Shown here in pieces: positions 10,778-22,700 of a DNA stretch of 64,000 nucleotides (position 1 is the stretch's first letter; each line of letters starts with the position of its first letter). The position numbers and the translations under genes were made by a program. Under the pieces are notes generated by a model, which was given only the letters and a program-made list of their open reading frames with translations, was not told where the DNA came from and did no database searches. Origin of the DNA: Triatoma infestans (Eukaryota; Arthropoda; Insecta; Hemiptera; Reduviidae); the NCBI GenBank assembly GCA_011037195.1, contig JAAEAF010002345.1, positions 1 to 64,000 of the forward strand. The letters run 5' to 3'.

Positions 10778-11040
10778 CTCTTGCAACTTGGGGCTCTGAT
10801 TACTCATAGCATCTGGGATTTTAACAGTCAACAAGTGTGGTACGCCACAGAAACACAAAGTTGAAGTCAACTCATTACACGAAATTGGTAGCCTTACCCT
10901 GACGATGGCTGAGAATTCGAAACTAGTCAGAAGCAACCAAAATAAGCATGCTACGGCTCATAAAATGTCAAATGTACTTGCAACAGTTTCTCATGAATGA
11001 GAAAGTCAATTGTTTTGTATTTCTAAAGAAATGACACTCA

Positions 11041-11657
11041 TTGGAGTGTAGTGTAGTAGTAGTGGAGAGTAGTGTAGTGTAGTGTAGTGTAGTAGTAGTG
11101 GAGTGTAGTGTAGTAGTAGTGTAGTGTAGTAGTAGTGTAGTAGTAGTGGAGTGTAGTGTAGTAGTAGTGGAGTGTAGTATAGTGTAGTAGTAGTGGAGTG
11201 TAGTATAGTGTAGTAGTAGTGGAGTGTAGTGTAGTTGTACTGTGTAGTGTAGTGTAGTAGTAGTGTAGTGTAGTAGTAGTAATGGAGTGTAGTAGTAGTA
11301 GTGTGTAGTGTAGTAGTAGTGGAGTGTAGTGTGGTAGTAGTGGAGTAGTAGTGGAGTGTAGTATAGTGTAGTAGTAGTGGAGTGTAGTGTAGTTGTACTG
11401 GAGTGTAGTGTAGTAGTAGTGTAGTGTAGTAGTAATGGAGTGTAGTGAGTAGTCGTGCGGTGAGTGTAGTGTAGTGTAGTAGTAGTGTAGTAGTAGTGTA
11501 GTGTAGTGTAGTAGTAGTGGAGTGTAGTGTAGTAGTAGTGGAGTGTAGTGAGCAGTCGTGTGGTGACTGTAGTGTAGTGTAGTAGTAGTGGAGTGTAGTG
11601 TAGTAGTAGTGGAGTGTAGTGTAGTAGTACTGGAGTGTAGTGTAGTAGTAGTGAAGT
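11041..11657. repeat. GTAGT/GTGTA-type degenerate satellite, ~610 bp
   Basis: The stretch is built almost entirely of GTAGTAGTGGAGTGTAGTGT-like units with variable numbers of GTAGT and GTGTA submotifs. The reverse strand keeps long open frames of Tyr/Thr/Leu repeats only because the unit lacks stops, so I do not call a protein. One strand is almost free of C. Confidence 0.95.
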
Positions 11658-11723
11658 ATCAAACAAGAGATTTATTATTATTAATGGAGTATCAAACAAT
11701 AAACACCTATTACTTTTCTTACT

Positions 11724-11754
11724 AATATTCGTCTGTCGGGGGCAGACGAATATT
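11724..11754. other. Perfect 12-bp stem hairpin
   Basis: AATATTCGTCTG and CAGACGAATATT are perfect reverse complements separated by the 7-base loop TCGGGGG. No T-run follows and no gene adjoins it, so its role is unknown. Confidence 0.85.
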
Positions 11755-11799
11755 ACAAGGTCTTTGTTATCCATAGCCTCCCTAGGCCCATAGAGCAAT

Positions 11800-12420
11800 C
11801 TCAAAAAAAAAACAAAAACAAACCGAAGAGAAATCCAGTTCCAGGCCTAATTCACTTAAGACCGAGTAAATCGGACAATAGACTTCAGAGGCCCATTGCT
11901 TCCAAAGACCCTGAACCTAAACTTCATATACACCCAAAAAATGTTTTAAAGAGCATTGGATGTTTCCTCCTCTGACTCAAAAAACTCTACTGAAGAAGTC
12001 TGGCATAAGCCCAACCCCATCTCACTCCGATTACAAAAACATCCAATAACCCAATGCCCAATAAATGAAAGACTCAGCAACAAATCAGTATCAGTTCTGT
12101 TGAGACACCCAAATCACCATCTTGGCTGCCGATGAGATGGAAACATAGTGAAGAATGTAAAGCTGGCCATGCCTGAAAGCCTGACAGATCCGTGACGAAA
12201 CCTGCAGATCCGGGTTGAAAGAAAAGAAGGCGCCTTGTTTATAGTCAACCTCTTCACCTCTTCATTTTCTAAGATTCCTTTATGACAACACATCCTTGGG
12301 GGAAGATAATTCCTCCAAACTACTTCCATTATTACTTCAACAAGTCTATCTCCCATCAAACCAATGAGTGGAGAAAAGGGATGTAAAAATGGCAGGACAA
12401 GCTCACTCACAAAGTACGAT
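11800..12420. other. Moderate-GC intergenic stretch, no gene recognised
   Basis: This is less AT-rich than its surroundings. A 98-codon open frame on the minus strand (12410-12114) has no domain that I recognise. It could be a decayed exon, UTR or old repeat. Confidence 0.4.
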
Positions 12421-12707
12421 TAACATCATTTGTCAAATTAACTTATTGTTCACTATAAAAATATTGTTAGTAATATCTAATGGATATTCAAAACAATATG
12501 GGGTGTCACACTTGTGACTCATTCTAAGTTGTTAATTAATTCGTTCTTGTCCTTTTGAGATGCTGTTCCAAATCATAGAAGCTCATTTTTGGAAGTCACC
12601 TAATGTTTACATTCTTCACTACCGATGCCATCAAACCAACAACCCAGATAATACATACGGATATCTCCTCCAAATTGCTGAAACGGAGAATTCCATTTCG
12701 GGTTTCT

Positions 12708-12862
12708 TAAAACAAAGTACAATAAGGGATATTCAGCTCAATTTTTCCTAAGTTGTGGACTTTTTATATATTCAGAACTGATTTTATTGTAAAATTCATT
12801 CTGTAATATTTTTAATATTATTAAACAAGTACGAAAAGAAATTTGCTATGAATTTATGTTTA
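12708..12862 (+). repeat. Copy 2 of the ~155-bp dispersed direct repeat
   Basis: This is the counterpart of 10617-10777: ATTCAGCTCAATTTTTC, TTATTGTAAAATTCATTCTG and AAACAAGTACGAAAAGAAAT are shared in order, with a few substitutions and small gaps. Confidence 0.8.
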
Positions 12863-12864
12863 CG

Positions 12865-14735
12865 TACTTACTGTATTGATATAAGTCTGATGTTAGATGT
12901 AAGAAAAAAAGATCAAATAGTTGATAATATAAAACAAAAATGACAAAATATTCCATCTGCCTTCAAGTGCATTGCTGTGTAAATGATGTTGCCAACCAAT
13001 ATGGTGTTGGTATGGTACTATGGTTGTGATACTTTGGTGGTGGAGATGGTAGTGGTACTGCTTTGGTGCTACTAGTATGAGAAGCATGGAAACAGAGAAG
13101 AAATAAATAAACAATAAAACCGGTTCTTCTTGGTAGCGTTCTTCTGCCTCCTCCTCGTCTACTTCTTTCTCTTCCTTCTAAACCCCACCCCTTCAAACCC
13201 CAGAAGTCTCTTGCTACTTACTCCTCAAAGTCCCACCACCAAAGCACCAACCTAGAAAGCATATACACAAAATAAGCCCCCAGTTTTACAACTGAAGGTT
13301 TTTTTTTTTGTTTTTTGCTCAGCTATTCCTGCCCCTCCATTTCTCCAGTTTATGGCTGCCGATCTGCACAATTTTGCCTTCGCTGTTTTCGCCATACTAT
13401 ATACTTGACAGGGGAGTTGAAGAGGGTAATATTGTATCTATATAGTTTGTGCAAAAAAAAAAAAATATCCTCTCGGTGAGCAATGGTTTATATACTCTCT
13501 TGGTTTTACCATATTCTCCCCCGCTTCGATTTTTTTATTTTTCTTTTTTACTTCTTTGTTCTTACAGTCCATGCCTATGTCTGGGTATGTACGTATTTGT
13601 AGTGAAAAAAAAGGAGTACCAACGAACGATATAGTCCTATTGCTAGAAGAAACAGATACAAAAATACAGGACTCAAACTCGCACACAAAAACACACCACC
13701 ATATATATATATATAAACGCAAACGTAATACTTCATACAATAGTTATACTGTACAGTTGAATTCTGGTCCGCTCTTCCTCAAACATCTAACCAACCACGC
13801 CCACTTGCTTCTCTACGTGAACCGAATAAAGGCTTTCTATACTCCTTTATTGACTCTAGCTCGGATTTCTGCCTATAGACACAACAATATACGAAGGGGT
13901 TTGGGAGAGATTTGCTAACACTCCTTCTTATCCCGCTCCTCCGGCCTTCATCTGTTTATTTTCTTTATGCTTAGCCTTCTCAATTTTTTTTTCCTTTTTC
14001 TTTTTCTTCTTAAATTATTATTTTTATTATTTTCTCTACTAGATATATGAGATAAAGTGCTTTAGCATAAAGTTGTACTTAATCGTACTCACATAGTCAT
14101 TTGTTGATTTAGCAAAACCAATTATAACAAATATGTTTCAAAATATAAACTATGGCTACTTATGACACTAAAACTATCTAAAAGAAAGCAATATAGTAAT
14201 CACCGAGACTGACTAGAGAAAGTTAAAGTAGTACCAATTTTAAATTCTCCTTCCACACCACAATAATTTCAGTAGATATAATTTAATACAATGTGTTCAA
14301 TTTTTTATTTTTTTCCAAAAAGAAATAGTTGTAATGTTGAGAAACTTTATTCTTACTTATTGCTAGTGAAGAGAAAGTAACTAAAAATCAGAAATTAAGT
14401 TTTCTCCGTTTTGAAGTCTTCGTAAATACGAGAAAAACACTCAGTCAACTTTCACTCACTGTAATTAATACAATTATAAAATTAACAACTTTCTTTAAAC
14501 TTGGATATTTGGTACATAACTCTATACACAAAATACATAAACACATGCGGGTACATTGTCTAGCCAAGGCAGAAGCGAGCGCCACTAACATTCAATAAAC
14601 CATCATGACATTTGAAATTTAAGGTCAACAAGGAAATCCATTTTTTCGGGGAAAAAAAATAACAGGTTTATGTTTGTGCAAATAGTATTCGATAAAGTAA
14701 ATTATTACAAATGTTATAGAGAAATTTACAAAAAC
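12865..14735. other. Intergenic, low-complexity patches, no gene supported
   Basis: A GGT/TGG-rich patch lies near 13000-13080 and a C/T-rich patch at 13135-13260. T-rich runs occur at 13297-13315 and 13980-14030. Several 60-120-codon open frames overlap on both strands without any recognisable domain. An AATAAA occurs at 13825 but it is not tied to a gene. Confidence 0.5.
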
Positions 14736-14739
14736 TATA

Positions 14740-15225
14740 AAGCCAAAGTCACACTTCCGGTGAACTATTTTTCTTCAAACTTCGGACACCTTCATTTTAT
14801 ACCAAATTTAATGTACCTTCATATTATATAAGTGATAGAACCATACATTATACTGAACTGGTACTCTAGAAAAAAGCTTAACATTGCTAGTTCCCCTAAA
14901 ACTACCCCCTCAGAAAAAAAAAAAATCCCCGGAAAATGTTTTAAATAAAAATGTTAGGTATCGGATAAGTGATAGAAAAATAAACTCTGCGGAGCCGTTT
15001 TAGAAAAAATCCTAAAAAACTGACAAAAAATATCTTTCAGTAAAGTTACATTTCCGATTGATGAATTTCGCTCGTAACATTCACATCAGATGCGATATGT
15101 ACCCCCAATTGACGGAATCCCAAGTTTGAGCTTCCTGTGATTTTATTTTTTCAGGGAAAACTCAATTTGAAACTTTGACACGATCGCAGTACTTCCTCTT
15201 ATTTAGCAGTAAGAGAGGAATTTGA
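14740..15225 (-). repeat. REP-A copy, reverse orientation
   Basis: CACACTTCCGGTGAACTATTT near 14750, ACATTTCCGATTGATGAATT near 15050 and the left-end block GACACGATCGCAGTACTTCC followed by a CAGTAAGAGAGGAA remnant near 15207 occur in family order, reversed. Confidence 0.75.
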
Positions 15226-16085
15226 ATGCATTTAATAAAAAAAAAGGATAAACAATTGCCGCATTCCAATCCTTTTACAAATTAAAAAAAACCTAAGTGA
15301 ACCCCCCTGGAGCGTCCAGATTCGATAGACCATTAAAAGCGTGTTTTTTTTTTTCATCAAATTGATTGGAAAAAATATTGGTGGAAGTAAACTTGCCAAC
15401 TAAAATAAGAGTATAATAAATATCTGGTGGATGAAATGTTCAAAATACGTGGGTGATTCTAGTGAATAGTACGATATAGGCTTGCAGGAGAGGAGTTGTA
15501 TAAATTGTCGGTTGGTCGGGCTTTTTGGCGGGGTCTAGAGTATGGGAAGAGAAACAGGGAATAGGGAGCAGTAGCGACCTAGTGTGTGTGGTTAACATCA
15601 ACACATATACATCTATATACATATAGAAGGGTAACCTTGTACAATTTTTTATCTGGCTCCAGAACAGACCGCAACATTTCCTTTATAACTGCAATATTAT
15701 TCAGTGAGCGGATTAAAAATCTGGCATCGTGGATATTGTCTAGTGGGGATTTGGTAGTGCAGGGGAATGGGAGAGCTACTGCGGATAGTTAAACGTTTCT
15801 AAACGCCGCAACTAATATTCTTCTACACGAATTATATAACAGCGTTTTGTTTTGTTTTTTTGCGGGCAGATAATAAGTACACTATCTGTTTGAACAACAG
15901 TTGGCGGTTAATATTGGCCTAGACCGACTACATTGTCATGGTAATTGAAGGCGGACCATATACAATAAAGAAAATCAAGAGAGGACTCTGCCTCTGTATG
16001 AACAGTTAATCTGTCTATATGAACTGTTTTAATATTGATCAATGAATCAATTGATGCAATGAATATTTTTATTTTCTCTTAATGA
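15226..16085. other. Intergenic, no gene seen
   Basis: AT-rich DNA. Short open frames on both strands at 15440-15792 overlap each other and show no domain. Confidence 0.5.
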
Positions 16086-16089
16086 GAGG

Positions 16090-16660
16090 AAATTCAAACT
16101 TGAAATTGCGTTTGTGTATCACCATAGGAACCGACAGGAAATTATCTGTCAAAATTGTTCAACCGGAAGTATCACTTTACTCAATGGATTTTTAAGTTTT
16201 TTGCGATTTTCTCAAAAATGGCTAGAACGACTTTTTTTAAATCTTGGTATATCAATTAATCACTTAAAGAGCTACAACTTGTATTGGGAACTTTTCTCCG
16301 GGAAGATTCACTTAAGGGGTCTAGTAGGAGAGGAGTGGGGTTATGTTTTCCTCCAAAGTGCAAAAAAACGCCGACAGTTTTCATTAAATTTGGTATACTA
16401 ACTTATAAATACAGATTTTTTTGTTTAACTTTTTTTCCGAGGACATTCATTTAGGGGGGTTTTGTGGTTATACTTTCCTTAAAACAGTGATTCATATTAG
16501 TTTGGATTCTCCCACTGATATAACATTGAGATAACTAGACACTAGTAAGAGCATTATAAGTTTAAACAAATTGTCATTTAGAACTAGGTAAATTTGTAGT
16601 TAAAGAGAGTCGTATGTGTGTGTGTGTGTGTGTGTTTCATACCAGACTTGTTTTTTTTTT
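16090..16660 (+). repeat. REP-A copy with expanded terminal GT run
   Basis: AACTTGAAATTGCGTTTGTG, CAACCGGAAGTATCACTTTA, AAGAGCTACAACTTGTATTG and TTTCTCCGGGAAGATTCACTT-type blocks occur in family order. The right end is recognisable as GAGAGTCGTATG, then a (TG)n run at 16615-16635 in place of the hairpin loop, then TTTCATACCAGACTTG. Confidence 0.8.
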
Positions 16661-16666
16661 TAATAT

Positions 16667-16765
16667 CGCATACATTACACCAGATATGGGCGTATCAATC
16701 GCATACATTACATCAGTTATAGGCGTATCAATCGCATCTATTACACCAGATATAGGCGAATCAAT
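16667..16765 (+). repeat. 33-bp minisatellite, 3 copies
   Basis: Three 33-bp units starting CGCATACATTACACCAG, CGCATACATTACATCAG and CGCATCTATTACACCAG follow without spacers. The unit includes ACACCAGATAT, close to the REP-A right terminus, so it may have grown from a repeat end. Confidence 0.85.
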
Positions 16766-16919
16766 TTGGTGTGAAATATGGTTTCAAGGAAAATCGATTT
16801 TTTCGGGAAATATGTACTTTCCGGTTGACTCGATTTCAAGAGTTGTGTTCTATGGCAAAAGTACTTTCTCTAACGAACTGCAAGAGAAAGCAACAAGGTC
16901 ACTTTCGTTTTAAATTAAA

Positions 16920-17640
16920 ATAATGAAATAGTAAAAAAAATAATAAACAATTACTTTAATACTAGACGATCATTGAGAAAATGTTTTTTATTAGTATAAA
17001 TATACCTATATTAGTATGCTAAGCAAGAGTCCATATGTTTGCCAATTATAGTTTTAGCATGAAAATAAAGAGCTAATATAGAGTGGGGTTAATCTCATGG
17101 TGGCATCTGTTGAAATATAAGGTGTGTAGGTATTGTAAATAGAAACGAACACATTTGTGCGCCTGCGCTTGCTAATCTGATATAGAAAAAATATTTTATT
17201 CATTAAATAAATTAAATTATTACCATATATAGTTGATTGAATTCTGGCACAGTAATAAAGAGGGTTTTTGGTTGTGGTAAGAGCGGAAGGAAGTTAAGTA
17301 TGATTAGTGGAAGAAAGAGAGAATTTGTGTGTGTGTGTGTGTGTGTGTGAGTCGATGATGCGGCCAGTAGTAACATGATCATGACGCGTGGTGATGATGT
17401 ATCAGTTACCCAGGCAGTTAAATGAATCTCTGTGTCCTGGCCAAGTAGTATTTATTGACCATCTGTTCAACATGAAGCTGTGTCTGGAATGAGTTTCATA
17501 TTCCGTTATAAAATTTTTAACAAGTTGTAGTACGTGTTTGTGTATATGTATGTGCGTCTATGTAGTGTATGTGTGTGTGTGAGAGAAAGAAAGACCGAGA
17601 GAATATGGCAACAAAAACAAAACTTATATTGAAATTAATT
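16920..17640. other. Intergenic with GT runs
   Basis: AT-rich DNA with (GT)n at about 17328-17349 and GT-rich stretches near 17540-17582. No gene is seen. Confidence 0.55.
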
Positions 17641-17644
17641 CAAT

Positions 17645-18215
17645 TATAGGAAAAAAATCTGATGTGAAACATTCATACGACTCACTCTGATGACACGACT
17701 TACTCTTATCACAATTTACATCGTAAAAATTCACAAATTTCCTTCAAACTTATAATTCTTACTAAATGTTCAGTTAGTTGTCTCAGTTTGGCTTTTTAAT
17801 AATAAGTGAATCTAAACTTAATAAGACGACTTTGTTTATTGAGGGACCATGACCTTTCAGTACCATGACCTTTCAGTTTCCCACAGAACTATTCTAAAAT
17901 CAACTTTCTCGGAAAAGTGATAGTTATCCTAAAAAAATTATAATTAGGGTTTAAATGAAAGCCGTCGGTGACTTTATGGAGAAAATCGCAGAAAACTAGA
18001 AAAAAAACAACTCAATTTTTAGGGAACACATTTAATTCTAAATAATATAGAGATGATAATATCGTATAACAAATGAAAATTGCATTTAAGAGGAAAGCAT
18101 AACCCCACACCCTCCCAGTGAACAATTACATGAATTTTCCCAGAGAAAATTTTTAAATAAAATTTATATACCCTACCTGTTGTATGTAGTAGCACACACA
18201 CACACAAACACACAG
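17645..18215 (-). repeat. REP-A copy, reverse orientation, truncated at AC run
   Basis: It begins with the reversed right end (AAATCTGATGTGAAACATTC then ATACGACT, 17648-17676) and a second CACGACTTACTCTTAT. It carries GGAAAGCATAACCCCACACC near 18091 and ends in an AC run at 18185-18211, the complement of the GT run internal to the family. Confidence 0.75.
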
Positions 18216-18367
18216 GCCATTCTCTAAAAACCATTTTTTTTTTTTTTTACTTTCTCTTACTCCTAGTAAGAAAGAGGAAGTATTGTAATAGTCTCAAATT
18301 TTCGATATCGAGTTTTCACCGGAAATATCCGTTTTGAGGTATTTACGTAAAGTGGTTTTTAGCAAAT

Positions 18368-18411
<44 letters not shown>

Positions 18412-19179
18412 ACATCATAGCTCAAAAACGAAAAACCGTAGAAAGTTGAAACTTGATATTACGTTTAGGTATCACCATGGGATCTGAGGGTGCGTTATCT
18501 GTTAAAATTCCTCAACGGGAAGTACCACTTTACTAATATTTTTTTTTACGTTTTTGCGTTTTTTTCAAAAATGGCTTCGTCGATTTTCTTTAAACTTGAT
18601 ATATCAACTACACATACAAAGAGCTACAACTTTTATTTGAAACATTTCTCCGAGAAAATTCATTTAAGGGCACTTCTGTGGGAGAGGTGGGGTTAGGTTT
18701 TCATCTTAACTGCTATTTCAGTTTATTAGACAATTCTGTCATCTAAATAATGTTAATTAAAATTAAATATGTTGTTGAAATTCTGAGTTTGAAAAAATCG
18801 GATAACCGGAAGTGCGTTTGTTTTAACACTTACTAAATGATTTTTGCACTTAGCGCACCATTTTTCTCAAAAATGGCTTCGACGATTTTCTTGAAAGGAC
18901 ATATATAAACTAAGTATGCAAAGATCTACATCTTTTGTTTAAAACATTTCTCTGGGAAAATTCATTTAAGGGCACTTATAGGGGTTACAGCTTCCTCTAA
19001 AGTGGTATCATAGTTGATTATACAATTCTATCATCCAAACAAAATTAATTAGAAATAAATAGATGGCCAAAATTCCAAGTTCTAAAAAAGTTAGTAAGCC
19101 GGAAGTGCGCATTTACTGAACAGTTTTTTCAGTTTTCGACGAATTTCGTTATTTTGGTACACAAACTATAAAATTTGTC

Positions 19180-19191
19180 AATTATAATTTT
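19180..19191. repeat. Target-site duplication, left copy
   Basis: The 12-base AATATAATTTT-type sequence (AATTATAATTTT) is identical to 25102-25113 and flanks the LINE. The boundary on this side is ambiguous by a few bases because the duplication ends in T's and the LINE tail is T-rich on this strand. Confidence 0.85.
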
Positions 19192-19737
19192 TTTTTTCGT
19201 TTTTTTTCTAAGGTGCACAACAGCTGAGGTTCTTTGCGCCTACTGTACTAATCCCTAATTCACTCTAACCTAGCCTACTAACCTACTCACTTAAACCTAC
19301 ATTCATGCTTTCCATTCGCACAAATATGCCGGGGCGCCAGTCCCGGCTTCAGGCCCACCCTTCCAAAATTCAGTGGCTCCAAAATGCAGAAGACGATTAT
19401 GTGATCAAGACTGTTGTCCTGAGCGGCATTGGTCCCTGCATACCATTCGCACATTAAATCAATTATACTATAACCTATCTTGCACATGTATGCTAATAAA
19501 TACATTCATTCTTCACACTCATACATCCTATGTACACAAAGGAGTAGATTACTCGATATTCCTCTACTCCTGTTTGTTCTATACCTACTATATACAATCT
19601 GAACATATGACCTATTTACATTATATACACAAACCTATCCTATATACACCATAAACAAGACCTATATATATTATATACACGTTCCAGCTATGCTTTTCTC
19701 TATATTAATGTGCATCATGACCTAGACATATACAGAT
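19192..19737 (-). other. LINE 3' UTR and A-rich tail
   Basis: Downstream of the ORF2 stop the minus strand carries about 0.5 kb, including a GC-rich block near 19328-19450 (CCGGCATATTTGTGCG and GGGCCTGAAGCCGGGACTGG), and ends GTGCACCTTAG followed by two A-runs broken by a CG. Confidence 0.8.
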
Positions 19738-22700
19738 TTAAATATGCTGGAATAGCGATATCTGTTTTAAATATTGAAAATTTTTATTCACATTGTCTAA
19801 ATCATCTTTCAATACATCCTTAATGCTGCTAGATATCCTTAGTTTTGTTCGAGCTGCTACATATTTCTTACATTCTACTAGGATATGTTTAACGGTCAAG
19901 GGAGTGTTACAAACTTCGCAGATTGGCTGCCTTTCTCCTCGAAACAGATAACCATGTGTTACCATAGTGTAGCCAATACGCAGTCTGGCGAGTACTACTT
20001 CTTCTCGTCGAGATTCTCGGCAAGATGTCCACCATTTCTTTATTGAGAATTTAATATTTCTTAGTTTATTGGTGGATGGAATCGCCTCCCATTCTTTAGA
20101 CCAGTTAGAGAAAATGAGTTTTTTTAATGATTTCATCCAGTCTGTCAACATGTTAAATTGTTCTTTATTTGGAGATAAAGCGGCATTTTTTGCGGCTTTA
20201 TCAGTGGCTTTGTTCTTTTCAGTTCCGGCGTGCCCTGGTATCCAAATAAATGATACTTTTTTACGCGCTACTTTACATAAATAAATGTTTTGATGTATGA
20301 ACTGGACTAAAACATTTTTAGAGTCTATGTCAGACATGGCGTCCATCGCACTTCTTGAATCTGTACAGATGATGTACTTTCTCTCTCGGCTTTCTAATAT
20401 ATATTCTAGTGCTTTATTGATGGCATACAGCTCTGCTGTGAAAACGCTAGACATGTCATTTAGTGCAAACTCATATGAGACACTATCGGCCACCAACGCA
20501 GCCCCCGCATTTTCTCTCATTTTGGATCCGTCTGTAAATACCTGTGTGTATTCTTTATATTTTTTAAGGACTAGTTCTAAAAATATTTTCCTATAAATAT
20601 AATTCGGGGTGTTTTCTTTTCTATATCTACTGAGGCTGTAGTCTATTGCAGGTCTGTCTAGCTCCCATGGTTCAATCGCTTGTGACGGCAAGCCCAGCAT
20701 CATTGGCGTTATTATATTGTTCTGCCTGCAGAAGTTTTGAAAACGTACGCCTAGTGGCTTAGTGCAGCCGCTTCTGTTGTACAATTCCAGGAATGGAGAG
20801 AAGAAAATAGTTTTATGGGCTACGTGATCTTCAAGGGATAACAATCTTGTCGCGTAATTACACATTAGGATATCCCTTCTTTTGTATAATGCAGGTTCTC
20901 CACTTTCAGCAAAGAGGCCTACTAAAGGGCTAGACCTCAAAGCTCCTAATGACATTCTTATTCCCTCATTATGTATAGGATTGATCATACGCAATGTAGA
21001 ATCCTTTGCTGAACCGTACACTATGCACCCATAGTCCAACTTGCTTCGAACAAAAGCCTTGTAGAAGTTCAACATGTTGGTACAATCGGCTCCCCAGACT
21101 GTGCCCTTTAGAACTTTAACTGCGTTCAGTTTTTTAATGCATTTTTGTTTTAAATCTTTCAGATGTGGACGCCAAGTCAGCTTTTTATCTAAGGTAATCC
21201 CTAAGTATTTCACTCTTTCAGAACAAGGTATGCTTTTTCCATATAAATTTAAGTTTACTGCTGGTTGCATTTTACGAAATCTATGGAAGTGTACGCAACT
21301 ACTTTTATTAGGGGAGAAACGTAAGCCGTTTCTGTCCGACCAATTCTCCAAATTTTTTATAACGCTTTGAAGATTTGCGTGAGTATTTGTAAGCTGCCTA
21401 GAACTACTAAATATTACAAGGTCATCTGCATACAGTAACCCTCTAACGGCTGGTTCCAGACATGTCATTACACTGTTAATAGCTATTAGAAACAGAACGG
21501 GACTTAAAATACTACCTTGTGGCATTCCATTTTCTTGGATGTAGCAAGATGATAAAATATTTCTTAGACGTACTTTAAAGGTGCGCATTTTTAAAAAGTC
21601 TTGTATGAATTTTGGGAGATTCCCCCTAAAATCCCAATGATGCAGTTGCTTCAATATTGAATGCCTCCACACCATGTCGAACGCCCTTTCTATATCGAAA
21701 AACACTGCAATAAAATGATGCTTTTGTAAAAAAGCGTTTTGAATTTCGTTTTCTAGTACAACTAGGGCATCCACTGTACTATGATTTCGGCGGAATCCCG
21801 TTCGTGCGCTATTTATCAATTTTTTTGATTCCAGATACCATATTAATCGTCTGTTTACCATTCTCTCAAAAGTTTTGCATAAGCAGCTGGTTAATGTAAT
21901 TGGTCGATACGAAGTAGGTTCAGAGCAATTTTTGCCTTTTTTCAATATTGGAATCGTGATAGCATTGCTCCATGCTTTTGGGAACTGTCCTTTCACCCAA
22001 ATTCTATTGTAAAATCTAAGAATATAAGCTTTATTTCTATTTCTAAGATTTGTTAGAAATTTATAATGCAGATTGTCTTCACCTGGTGATGTATTTTTGT
22101 TTTTGATAAGGCCAGCTCTAGTTCCCAAAATTTAAAGGGTTTATTGTAACTTTGGTCACACGGCCCTTCAAGAAAGTCAATCTCTATACTTTCTTCCCTC
22201 TCTTTTGCTTGCAAGAATGTACTGGAATATCTATCAGTTCTTGACACCATTGCAAAAGTTTTGGCTAGTACTTCGGCTTTATCCAGGTCGTTCGTTGAGA
22301 TAATTCCATTTAAATTAAGCCCAGGAATTTGACTGCTGGATCCAACGCCTATAATTGTTTTAATTTTTCTCCAGATTTCAGCTGAGGGTGTAGACTGCTT
22401 TATATCTGATATAAATGTTTGCCACGGGACTTTCTCCTTTCTTTAATGGTTTTCCTAGCTTTAGACCTTAGGATCTTGTACCTAGCTAGGTTTTCTTCCG
22501 ACGGGTGCCTGTAAAAATGTCTTAGTGCTTTTTTCCTTTCCTTAATGGCTGTTTTACAATTTTCATTCCACCAAGGGGCAGGATTTTTTTTTTTATATGT
22601 ACTCGTTTTCGGCACCGAGGCTTCTGCTGCATTATTTATAACTTTTACGATATATCCCTCTTCTTCATCAACATCTGTGAATCTACGGAACTAAAATCCG

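Noticed and set aside
10968..11804. Long minus-strand open frames of Tyr/Thr/Leu repeats
   Set aside because: Two frames stay open together only because the satellite unit contains no stop in those frames; composition is purely repeat-derived.
16614..16913. 99-codon frame with an 11-residue repeat
   Set aside because: It starts in a GT microsatellite, crosses REP-A terminal sequence and a minisatellite, and has no domain.
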